Source of the DNA: Thamnocephalis sphaerospora
Taxonomy: Eukaryota > Zoopagomycota > Zoopagomycetes > Zoopagales > Sigmoideomycetaceae
Reading direction: 5' to 3'
DNA length: 64,000 nt
NCBI GenBank assembly: GCA_003614735.1
Contig: KZ992435.1
Location: 1-64,000 of the forward strand
Position numbers and translations under genes: made by a program. Within the stretch, counting starts at the first letter, position 1. Each line of letters opens with the position of its first letter. The notes under the pieces are model-generated. The model saw only the letters and a list, made by a program, of their open reading frames with translations, searched no databases and was not told the DNA's origin. Shown here piece after piece: positions 11,454 to 23,900 of the stretch.

Positions 11454-12780
11454 CGTCATTTTTCCGTTGGACGATGACGAACCATCCGTCGGCATTCACG
11501 TGGCACTGGCACTAGCATTTGCACAGCGCGTGCTTTTGGCCATCTGTCACGGCGATGAGGTCATCGCAGGCAGGGCGCTGTTATGCACGCACACGCTGTG
11601 GCGGCGAGAGCATTCGGTCCGTGCACGAGCGAGCCGTCGGCAGCAGGGTGGTCCCTATTCCCCTGGGCGCGATGTGGACGCGTGCGGCGGATGAGTGCAT
11701 GGCTTTTGTAGGCATGCGTGTGTGCGTGTGTGTGTGCGTGCGTACGTGCGGATGGATGGATGGTGGGCGTTCGTCTTGGCAATGGGAGGGCAAATGCGAG
11801 CATACATGGTTGGCGGATGCCTAGTCTATTTGCTTGCTGCTTATGGACATCTGCATCCTGCTCTATGGCCTGGGAGTGTATGCGCTTGAGGCGTGGGTAT
11901 AGATGGGTTGACGGGGGATGGGGTGCATGTGATGTCGTCAGTGACCGCCACAGCTGCTGATAGCGGACAACGGTGACGGTGATGATGATGATGATGATGG
12001 TGCGCTTTGTGTCTTCCATCGTCACACTCGACAGCCGCATGTCATGACAGTGCGCATGCTGTATGCTCGCCCAATCTCCCGTCTCCATCACGCCCGACCG
12101 CCATCGTGCCTTGCCCCTGCTCGATTTTTCTCTTAAACCACGCCGCCCACGCTCGCTTGTCTGTGCGCATGATCTTCAGCTTGCCGCTTGTTGCATATAC
12201 GCCGCCCATACCCAGCCACATCCAACACACACGTCGGTGGCACTCGCCCGCGCCTGCTACCCACGCTTCTTTGTTGTCTGCCTACGCGTACCCACCCACA
12301 CCCGCATATACGCGCTCGTCCCCTTTCTGCACCCACGCACGCTCTGACCGACTGCTTTTCGTTCTCATTACGCATTTGTCCTTGCGGCGTTTCACCACTT
12401 TTCCACCATTGACCCGTCTACAGCGCTCGTCTGCACACACACACATACGCGCGCGCACGCTTGAATACGGTACGCCTTCAATGCGACGGGCATTGACGTT
12501 TCCGCGCCGGCTGAGTGTGCACTGGTTGGCTGCACCTGGCGATCGTGGAAACAACGAGATGTGTGTGTGCGTGGGTGGGCGGGTGGACGTTTGCGCGGTG
12601 CACCTGACCACGCGTGCGTGCGTGCGTGCGTGCGTGCGCGCGCTGGCCGCCTGCCGTCGTTTTGTTTGAGCGAGAAGAAGGGCTGGCGCAAGCCGAAACG
12701 CTTTTGCGCTAACCACGCCTTTTGCTACTTGTCCTGTTTGCGCTGCAGATTCCGCTCGCTTGCTTTCCAACAAGGCCAAC
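11454..12780. other. Intergenic: microsatellites and kinase leader
   Basis: Contains a (GAT)n tract at 11981-11998, a CT/CAC-rich block at about 12060-12460, short CA runs near 12430, and a (GCGT)n tetranucleotide tract at 12611-12642. Open frames up to 220 codons are products of this composition bias. The stretch before 12781 is probably the kinase promoter and 5' leader, possibly with a leader intron. Confidence 0.5.
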
Positions 12781-15010
<2,230 letters not shown>

Positions 15011-15584
15011 GCTGCCGTCCACTACGTTACTTATTTACGGCCATCATCGTTATGACTGCTGCTTTATCTTTTCGCTGTTTAGCCTGCGGCTATCTTTCCG
15101 TTTTGTAGCGTTATCTGTGTTTTGCCTTTGGCTGTCGCCGCGTTGTTCCTTCGCCTAATCGTTTTCCGCTTGCTTTTCTGCCGCTTTGCGCCTAGCTTGC
15201 TCTCTTTTACGCTCTCGCCCTCATTCTTTATAGCGCTCGGCTATTTCATTTGTCTATTCGCGCGTGTATGCGCCATCCGACTATGGTGCCTGCGGACCCT
15301 GTGCGCTGCAGTTTGCCCAGTCATGTATATTGAAACGCATAAAGCAAGTTCACGTGCTAAAACAGCGCCCCAACGCAGCCCGTCATCAACGGCGAGCCAA
15401 CGCTCCTTGCCGAAAGCCACCGTGTAAATAGCAACGTGTCCATGACTGGCGCTCTCCAGCTCACTCATTCCACCATCACCTTCTGTTGTCACTGGCTGCA
15501 GCTGGACATGCTGTCGACGCATTCTTTTCTGCTTGCCTACGAGTAACCACCTGCATTCAGCACCCGCTGCCCTTTACTTTTCGC
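15011..15584. other. Intergenic, pyrimidine-rich leader
   Basis: A T/C-rich plus-strand tract at about 15050-15240 precedes the membrane-protein gene at 15585. The in-frame upstream extension to 15486 lacks conserved character. No other gene is seen. Confidence 0.5.
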
Positions 15585-16562
15585 ATGACAGAAACGTCGG
15601 GCAAGGCTCACGGGCCGAGTAACGCCGAGCAGGACTTTTGGCAACATGCTGCCAAGGAATATGGACGGCCATTTCGCCGCGTAGTCAAAGGCATCTCACT
15701 GTTGCCGCTGGGCGCTGCGCGCGCTTACCAAAGCGCCGACTTTCGACGCACATTCCGCTATGCGCTACTCGCGCAACTCGCCAGCTTCTTCTTGATGCTG
15801 TTGCTGACACAGCTACTGATTGTCGGTCCGCTCACCACGCTGCGCACCATCATCAGCTGGACGATGCCATTTACCGATCCACAGCAAAGCCAGGCGATCG
15901 TGGCCATCACCACCATCATCACCACAGTGCAAAAGTGGACGCATGGTGCGCCTCTGCTGCTACTGCTCGGACTGCGCTACGCGTTTCCAACTGTGCTGGA
16001 TCGTGTGTTTATGTCGGCCGTCACCGTGCGCGACCCTGCTCTGGGCACGATCCTGGCTGGCCGTCCCTACATCTACCGGTACTGGGAAGAGTTTCGCCAC
16101 TATCTCAAGCGCTCCTGGCGCCGACTTCGCTGGCTGCTGGCGGTGCGCCTGGCGCAGTTGATCCCGTTTGTCGGACCGCTCGTCACCTTTGGCGTGGCCT
16201 TTTACATGACACGCCGCGGCTTTGGACGTAAGCTGGCAATCCTGAATGCTGTGCTGGTCCTCCTGATACCCAATGGTCGTGCATACGCGACGATGATACT
16301 GGAGCTGGCGCTGGGCAGCCGCCAGCTGGTGCGTGAGTTGTTGGAGCCGTTCTTTTGCCGGATGGACATGGACGCACGCATGCGTCGCGAATGGTTCCGC
16401 CACCGAAACGCAGCCTCCTTTGGGTTTGGCGTGCTTGTCTACCTGATCATGCTGGCACCCTGGACCAACCTGCTCGTCTTTCTGATTGCACAGTCGGCTG
16501 TTGTCGAGCTTGTTGCCACCAAAGCGGTGCTCTCCAAGAAGGACCGGCCAAAGGAGCAATAG
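15585..16562 (+). CDS. Multi-pass membrane protein, EI24/Lds-Rrt8-like
   Basis: A single exon of 325 residues starting at MTETSGKAHGP. Four to six hydrophobic segments are visible: LLAQLASFFLMLLLTQLLIV (about 64-83), a segment around PLLLLLGLRYAFP, LIPFVGPLVTFGVAFYM, KLAILNAVLVLLIP, and FGVLVYLIMLAPWTNLLVFL. A basic cytosolic loop (RHYLKRSWRRLRWLLAVR) sits between the pairs. The P-F-V-G-P-L-V-T-F-G motif and overall layout match the EI24 domain family, which includes yeast Lds1/Lds2/Rrt8 (lipid droplets and spore wall). The C-terminus is basic (KKDRPKEQ). The family assignment is from pattern only and the cellular location is inferred. Confidence 0.55.
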   Translation: MTETSGKAHGPSNAEQDFWQHAAKEYGRPFRRVVKGISLLPLGAARAYQSADFRRTFRYALLAQLASFFLMLLLTQLLIVGPLTTLRTIISWTMPFTDPQQSQAIVAITTIITTVQKWTHGAPLLLLLGLRYAFPTVLDRVFMSAVTVRDPALGTILAGRPYIYRYWEEFRHYLKRSWRRLRWLLAVRLAQLIPFVGPLVTFGVAFYMTRRGFGRKLAILNAVLVLLIPNGRAYATMILELALGSRQLVRELLEPFFCRMDMDARMRREWFRHRNAASFGFGVLVYLIMLAPWTNLLVFLIAQSAVVELVATKAVLSKKDRPKEQ

Positions 16563-16825
16563 CCAGTGGTAGAAAAGGACCGCGCTTATCTATTCCACTC
16601 TTTTGCAGCTACATTGTGGCCATCTCCATCCATTTTGCCTACCCATTGTCCGTCTTTTCATAAATTAGGGATAACAACAATGTATTGATGGGCTAAACAG
16701 CCACTGCCATTCGCCTGGATCGGCTATACTGACAAAGACAGGACCGAGTAGTAACCAGCGATAACAGGAGCGCGCGAAATAGCAATACGCCAATGGAAAA
16801 GTGTGCGGGATTGAGGTGGGACAGC

Positions 16826-17464
16826 TTAGGCGGTGGCATTGCCCTCCGCCTGGACATCGGTCATGTACGAATCCAGGTCTTCGTCGAGCTTGGCGCGAGC
16901 GCGCTCGCCATTCTGCATCAGATAGTTGTCGAGGTCGCGGTCCAAATCCTCCTTCGTCTTGGGCCGGCTGGCGTTACGGTTGCCGCCACGGCCACGACCA
17001 CGGCCACGAGCGCCACGACCGCGCGCATTGCCACGCGTGCTACCACGTGTGCGCGTCCCGGCACCAGCACCGGAAACATTGCGAAGAGCATCCTGCTGCT
17101 GGTACTGCTGCAGCTGCGCTTGTGCCTGCGGCGAAAGGCGCAGACCAACCGTGGACTGCGCCTTCATGGTCTGCAGGCGTCGTGGCTGGGTGGTCGACGA
17201 TGCTACGCGCTGTTGCGTAATCTGCTGGAAGCTGTGTAGTGTGCAATAGCCAGCAGTAGCGATCATGGATCAGCCACGTGTCCAGTAGAGTGCACGCTGA
17301 ATTTTAGACGTCGAGCCTGCACTGTCCGGCAATGCTTACCGATCACTGAGCGAGCTAAATACCGGCTTATCGTTGGCGGCACGAGTGCTGGGCTGTGCTG
17401 CTGCTGCTGCTGCTGCTGCGGAGGCGCGAGCGCCACGGTTGCTGCGACCACGCGAGCTGACCAT
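16826..17464 (-). CDS. Small RGG protein with C-terminal FoP/CHTOP-type duplication
   Basis: Two exons, 17464-17340 and 17231-16826, give 176 residues. The first exon carries a basic start (MVSSRGRSNRGARAS), a poly-Ala run encoded by a GCA repeat, and a VFSSLSDRF segment. Residues 102-125 are an RG/RGG block (TRGSTRGNARGRGARG and on). Residues 133-165 hold two copies of a short acidic helix, LDRDLDNYL and LDEDLDSYM. This is the C-terminal repeat of FoP/CHTOP and of Yra1/ALY-type mRNA export adaptors, which contacts the DEAD-box helicase Sub2/UAP56 in the TREX complex. No RRM is present, so it resembles CHTOP more than Yra1. Expected to be nuclear and possibly arginine-methylated. It converges with the membrane-protein gene ending at 16562. 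Confidence 0.75.
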
Positions 17465-19521
17465 TCTGTCAATAATATGCAAGTTGTTGTCCTAAGAACC
17501 AGCTGGAGTGTATCCGCGCTGCTGTTGCCGAGCCATTCGACGCACAGGCAGGCAATATAGCACGGGCATATCCGCAGAGCGACATGCGGTGGCGGGCGAA
17601 GAGGCAGCGTAAACGCGCAATGGTAAGTAACGGCGACGGTCGAGTACGGATTAGCAAACAGCGCCGAGGCAAACAAGTATGGTGAAGAGGCGCCAGAGTG
17701 TGCATTCGTGCACTCGCGCACTCGCTCCCAGCCGCCGACCATGGAGATGGAACTGTGCGAGGCAGGTAGGATGATGCATCGGCGGACCCATGCCGAGCTG
17801 GTCTGAATGGCTGCAGGGTGCCGAATCCACGTTCATCGCAGATACGCCCATGCTTGCTGTTCTGCACGCGACCAGAGCCGCGCGCACAAGGCGTTGCTCG
17901 CCTTTTGAGCGCACCCGGATATGTCGAGTGTGGCAGCGCCAAAGCCGTGCAGCCAAGCGGCCCGGATGGCCTCTGGCATCGCCGATCCTAAGCCCTGGTT
18001 GCTGTCGCAATGCTACATTGCTTTCCACGTCTGCCGTGCCATCAGCCATCTAAGCTAGAATACGGTCGTGCCTGCTCGTCGTTTGCCAACTTTCATCGCA
18101 GGTGACGCTGGCCGCGTTGGCACAGACACGCACACACACACACACACACACGGCCTTGAGCGTGTATGCTCCATCGGACGTGTATCAACGCCAACCGTGC
18201 CTTCAGCTGGGTGCAGACAGGAGAGACTCGTGACAGCCAGGGGTAAGGTGTCGCAGCCATCCATGGCTCGCTGGTCGGCCAGACCGGCTGATCGGTCGGT
18301 GTGTGGCAAGCACACACGGGAGCGAGGCAGAGGCGAGGAAACAAGGCCAAGAAAGCCCACGCGGAAAAGAGAGGATGCACTAAACGTCCGGCGGTAGCAC
18401 TCGGCTACCGCGTCGGACACGGTGCTGCTTACATGATCGGTCGGCGAGTGCCAACGGAATACCACTAGGGCAGGCTGGTAGAAGAGAGAGAGAGATGGGA
18501 GATGAGAGTGTAGAGGTGGATGCGAGAATATGGCAAACGGAACAGAGGATCGCGGCAGATGAGCAGAAGAGGAGCGAGGAAGAGTGGCGTGGCACGGCTC
18601 GGCCGTGAGAGCACCCGCTTTAAGCAGGTGATGAGTCAGAAAGTAGATCACAACAGCCAGCGCTACATGTGGAGCTAGCAGCCAGGCCAAGGCGGCCCTA
18701 TTGTAGGTACGCCACAAGCACCGTAAGACGGCACTGCGATACTGGCCGTGCTGGACGCTCGCACACTGCACCGCCCCCTTTTCACGTGCGTGCGCTTTGC
18801 CTTGTTCCATCTGTAACGGCCAGGCAACTGCCATCGAAGCATGCATGGTGGCGAAGCTGCATTGTGCATTTGCGGGACACTGAATAAATAAGCAGGCGCC
18901 GTGTCCCGTCCGCTCGTTTTCAGGTCGCCGCCGCCGTCGCCGCCTGCTCTTGTTCTGTCCGTATTGTACGCTGTCCGCACACTGCCACCAGCATCCCGCT
19001 AGCAGCGCCGTTGCTCTTGTCTTCACATACGCATGGTCGCACGAGTGGTGGTGGTGACCTGAACAAGCGTGTTTTGCTCCGCCTGTGATATAAGCCGGTG
19101 CTGCTGCTGGTGCTGCACTTGTCCGTCGCTGCACTCTTTCTCGTTCACTGCTCGGCCCAGCGCCAGTGTCGCTCGCGTCTCCATTCCTTTCTCTTTTTCC
19201 GTCTGTCCACTCGCTCTTTGCATTCTCTTGTCGCGCCTATTGCCGTACTCTTTTGGCGACGCTCGTGTACGCGCCTGCTTTAGGAGTTTCAGCTACACCA
19301 CGCTTTACGGCACGCACTCTTTTGTCGTTCTCGGCTCTGTCCTCACCGGCCGTTTCTTTCCGTACCTACTTCTGCCTTGTACCGGTGCCCTTGTCATTGC
19401 TGAGCGCACACTGCTGTACTTGTACACCAATCTCTGCAGACTGCGCTGTCGTGCAGAATTCGCATTCGCGCATCAGCGCTCACTCCGCATTATCCACCGG
19501 CTCAACTAGCCGTTAACCCTC
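17465..19521. other. Long intergenic region between divergent genes
   Basis: About 2 kb separate the FoP gene (minus) from the HINT3-like gene (plus). It contains a (CA)n tract at 18131-18151, a GA run near 18484-18495 and a CT-rich plus-strand block at about 19120-19400. A 359-codon minus-strand frame at 18055-19134 runs through the CA tract (giving alternating Cys-Val) and has no domain. I treat it as non-coding. Confidence 0.5.
18131..18151. repeat. (CA)n microsatellite
   Basis: An uninterrupted CA dinucleotide run of about ten units in the long intergenic region. A similar one lies at 20486-20506. Confidence 0.9.
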
Positions 19522-20334
19522 ATGGGACAAAGCTTTCTTAAGCGACGGTGCATATTCTGCAACGTGCGCCAGGAGGCGGGCTTTAACATTGTCTATCAGG
19601 TGAGAGAGAGCTGGAAGGTGGCCGATTGGGAATCTGCCCACCCCTGCAGCTTTAGCAGCAGCCAAGGTCGATACAAAATACGGCAGCGGAGTGCAGGCGA
19701 TGCCGCTGCCTGTTGAGACGTGCTGTTCAGTCTGCTTACAATATCGGCACGACGGCAGGATGAGCACCTGATTGCATTCCACGATCGCTCGCCAGCCGGC
19801 CAGCTGCATCTGCAGGTCATCCCGCGCGCGCACATTGGTAAGCGGAAGGCGGCGGCGGCGACAAGGGTGCCATGAGATGATGCAGTCTATTGACCATACG
19901 ACCAACACCTGCGTGTATCGCTGACCTGCTAGGCACGATAAAGGATTTGACCAAAAATCACGTGGAGCTAGGTGCGTGCTCCCACCCTATGCAAAAGAGA
20001 GCCGCATTAACCGCCTGCATATCTCGCAGTGGACTCGATGATTAGTCTGGGAAAACGCGTTCTGACAGAGCTTGGACACGATCCAGCTCAGGCACGGTAG
20101 GTGCCATTACATTGGCCACACGTGCACCGCATGCCGATGCTTACGCCCATGCTCTGCTGCAGCATTGGCTTCCATCGGCCGCCCTTCAACTCTGTCAAGC
20201 ATCTGCACATGCATGTCATCACTACGCCGTTTCGATCACGTTTCAAGGCGCTCATGTTTAAGCCGGGCCACCGCTGGTACACGGATGCGGTAGATGTACT
20301 GGAAATGCTCAAAGCTAGCCGGAAAGTGGGCTGA
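19522..20334 (+). CDS. HIT-domain protein, HINT3/aprataxin-HIT-like
   Basis: Five short exons, 19522-19599, 19759-19837, 19933-19971, 20030-20096 and 20163-20334, give 144 residues. The order of motifs is that of HINT3: C-I-F-C-N-V near the start, DEHLIAFHDRSPAG, VIPRAHIGTIKDLT, RIGFHRPPFNSV, and the histidine triad HLHMHV. A C-terminal extension (GHRWYTDAVDVLEMLK) also fits HINT3. The family hydrolyses nucleoside 5'-phosphoramidates or adenylated substrates through the middle histidine of the triad, and all three histidines are present. No targeting signal is seen, so it is cytosolic or nuclear. All four phases close in frame; the 39-nt third exon is unusually small. The physiological substrate is unknown. 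Confidence 0.88.
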
Positions 20335-20972
20335 GACTGCTTTATCTGCTTGTATCAATGCGGCAAGCTTGTATTTTACGCGCTCTGCTGTGCTCTCTGC
20401 TATGTTATCTTTCTGTGAGCACGCGTGCTCTCACTGGCGTACTCATGACGCACCGCAATACTCTTCGCAATGAATACCGCCCGCCCACACACACACACAC
20501 ACACACGCACATACGCAGATCACACGCTTTTGTAGTCGCATGGCGCTGGCCGTTGCACAGCTCACTGTGGCGCCCCGCACATGCTTCAGTGGTCTGTGTA
20601 GCCCGCGCCACCGCAAGCGCAGACGCCCTGTCGCTGCAGCTCTTTGCGCTGAGTAACCTATCCGAGCCTGGCCAGGTGTTGATTGCCATTCTGCCTGCAT
20701 GCAATGTACCGCGCCATGCCTCAGTATGGTATGTCCTCAGACCGATAAATAAGGCTATTTTCTAAACATGTCAATGTTGCGGTGCGGCGCTTGGACAGCC
20801 TCGTTCTCAGCCTCTGCACACTCGCCTTACTGCTTCCGCCACGCATCTATAATCCCTCCATTCCATTGCCTTTGTGAATTCCACTGCGACACTGGCTGTC
20901 TGCGCAGTTTCTCTCTCCAGTACATTGGTCTGCCCGTCGCCACTGTGCCAACGACGGTAATCCTGCTCGGCT
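20335..20972. other. Intergenic with (CA)n tract
   Basis: Contains a (CA)n run at 20486-20506. The frame at 20768-21016 shows no homology and overlaps the start of the next gene out of frame. Likely 3' UTR of the HIT gene and promoter of the repeat protein. Confidence 0.45.
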
Positions 20973-23900
20973 ATGCAGAGTCTCACGCATGCCGTCACCA
21001 AGGCAGTCGGGCGTAGGCAGACAAGTATACAGCTGTACCTTGCGAATCGCCACCCGGACCTTGGGCTGCAGCAGTTGCAGTTATGCCAGCGCGGCGGAGT
21101 CTGTCAACAGCGACTGCCGGTGGCGGTCGGTAGCGGAGAAGTGGCGGCGGCAAAGTTTGCGACTCGTGCACGCGAGACTGCACAAAGTGCGGCCTTTGCC
21201 TATCGCATCGCAGACCGAGAAGCACAGGCGACGCAGTCGTCATCCGTCTGGATTGTCGTGGCCTGGGAAGTGGCGGCCACCCGATCAAACCGGCTTGCGC
21301 TGGTTGTGGTGAACGTGCCGCAGAAACAGACTGCGGCGCAGCCCATCACCGATGCGCTTGCAACGCTTCTTGATCGAGTCGCTGGTGGTACCCCCGAGGC
21401 CACCGGATTGCGCGTAGATCATGAGTTGTGCATGGCCAATCATACGCTGCTACAGCATTACGTTCTAGACAATGGACGGACGTTCACCGTAGACGCCACC
21501 ATTAGCGACGCTCCTGATGCCGAGCTCCGTGTCACCATTTTCACAAAGCCGCGCGGTCATCAGGACACGGCGTTTTCGCAACCAGCGCCACAAAGCATAC
21601 TGGCGCCGATCGTTCCGCATGTGAGAAAAAATACCGCCGGCCCAGGCAGCAGCGGGTGAGCCATGCCAAGCATCGCTTGCCGTCTACTTTGGCTAACCAT
21701 TGCTGCTACACTGCAGTGTGGGACCCAGGCGGAAACAGAGCATACCCGACGCTGTTAGCTATGGAGGGTAAGCCACCACTACGTTGGACTTGCGGTTTCT
21801 CTTGCTGATATGGCATTGAACCGTTACAGACTGCCTGGCTTCATCTCCCCGGGCCCGCTCAATCAAACGCCCAGATTACGCTATAATCCGCTGGAGTCGG
21901 CAACGCACAGCACCGGACGTGGCGCCAAGGACCTGTACAAACGGCTGTCACTTGCCATTCACAACAGTCACCCCACGCTGCATCTGACCAACGCAGCGCT
22001 GTACACGCCACGCACTACCTGCGTGCCGGTGTTTCCGGAAACGCTTGCTCCAAATGCTGCCGCGCGTACGTTTGCAACTCCGGAACCGGGTGCACGAAAT
22101 AGCGGAACCATTGTCTATCGCATCCTTGAGCTGGCACAACCGGAAAAGGCGCAGGACCAGCGTGAACCTCCGCCACACGCCTATCTAGCTGTAACCTGGG
22201 AGCTGTCGACGAAACATCCCAAGCGTGTACTGGCAAGAGTCATTCACGTTGATCACGCGCTGGCCGTTAGCGAGTCTTTTCAGAGTGGCCTGCTGTTCAG
22301 GTTTATGGCTTCGGAACTTCGGACTAGCAGCTTTAATCACACAGAATGGCGCGGTCATTTGAGAATTGGCAACAAGCTCCACGATGGCTGTTCACTTTAC
22401 GTACATATTGATAGCGAGATGCCGCTTAGGATAAACGTGGTGTTGGATGTGTTGACGCCTACGCTGCCGCCTGGCGTTCCGCCCGTCAGACCGCCCATGT
22501 CGCCGACGTGGCTTATTCCTGGTGGCACACGGTACATCACGTCGGCCGGCTGTCGCGCAAGAGCACGCCTTCGTGAATATGCCGACGAGCTGACTACCAA
22601 CGCTCAAGATACAATCATGTTTGCGGATGCAAGTGCGGCGCCATTGCTGGCTGGTACGGCCTTTTTCGAAAACCGTCACCCTAGATTGATCATGAGCCAG
22701 GAGGCAATGGGCGGTGCGCTGATGGACGAGGCAAGCATACGAGGGCATGCCAAGGGCGACAATGCTGTTCTCTACAAGGGTATCGGCGCATTTGCGGTGC
22801 TCAGAAATAGCGACAGCGACAGCAGTGAGCAGGGGCATGTTCTATATCAGCTGGGGTACGATTCGACATCACCGCCATCATCACGCAGTGGTGCACGCTA
22901 CCAGCACCACTTTAACTATCTTGTGGCCGCATGGGCGGTTGGTGGTGGCAGCAGATCCTACTTTGTCGCGGAACTGGTGCGTGCGGAGCAACCTTGGACG
23001 CTGAATAATCCAACAGGTCGCTGCGTACTGCAGCTGATTGAACGTCTTGGAAGAGCCGAGCGTGGCGAACGCGTGTACCGAGAGACCGTTCTCATGTCGG
23101 GTGCACGAATGAGCACGAGTGCAGGCCAACAGGATAATAGCGCTTTGGCCATGGTTGCACATTTAAACATGGACGCCCGCCCAGTTCTGTCGATGGAGAC
23201 AATGCCGTCATTTGGCATCACATCTGGATACAACTACGACAGTATCGTACATGGTAGGTGCAGTGGCCATGCAAAGACTGCCAGCACTGCTACATGCACC
23301 TTGCTGACCCGTTGCTCTGCAGAAAATAGCCTGCCAATGTTGCAGCTCACGGTGGAGAACATGCATCCATCACTCGTTCTTGACATGCGCCAAACGTACC
23401 TAGTTTCGTGTGATACAGAAGGCACGAGCAATGCTCCGGCGGTCAGCGACAGTCTTGCCTATGGCGATTTGCACTCGTTTTGCTTTAGGCCCACGTCGCA
23501 GCGACAGCTCGGCATGCTGTTATATCGCATACGCGAGGCTCAGCCAATACGTAATGCACCGCTCTTGATCGTAGCATGGCGCCAGAATACATCACCCGAA
23601 GCGGAGCTTCTTGCCCATGCTAATGTATTTCGGCAACATGGCGACGGCGAGTACAACTTGATGTTGCCAAAATTCAACCTGCATCCTACGGTATACACAG
23701 ACACACGCCGTGTCTTTGTACGCCAAGCGGTTGGAAAGCTGTCGAACGGCGCCCAATACACTGTCACCATGTCGCTTTACCGACCGGAACAGAGCAATGT
23801 GCTAGAGATGCATGTTTGCTTTACCACGTCATTTGAGGTAGGGAAAGGGGCATTTGAGATAGAGCTGCACCAACCGCGTCTACTCACACGTGCGCATTCC

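Noticed and set aside
18055-19134. 359-codon minus-strand open frame
   Set aside because: It runs through a CA microsatellite (alternating Cys-Val), is low-complexity, has no domain and lies in a composition-biased intergenic region.
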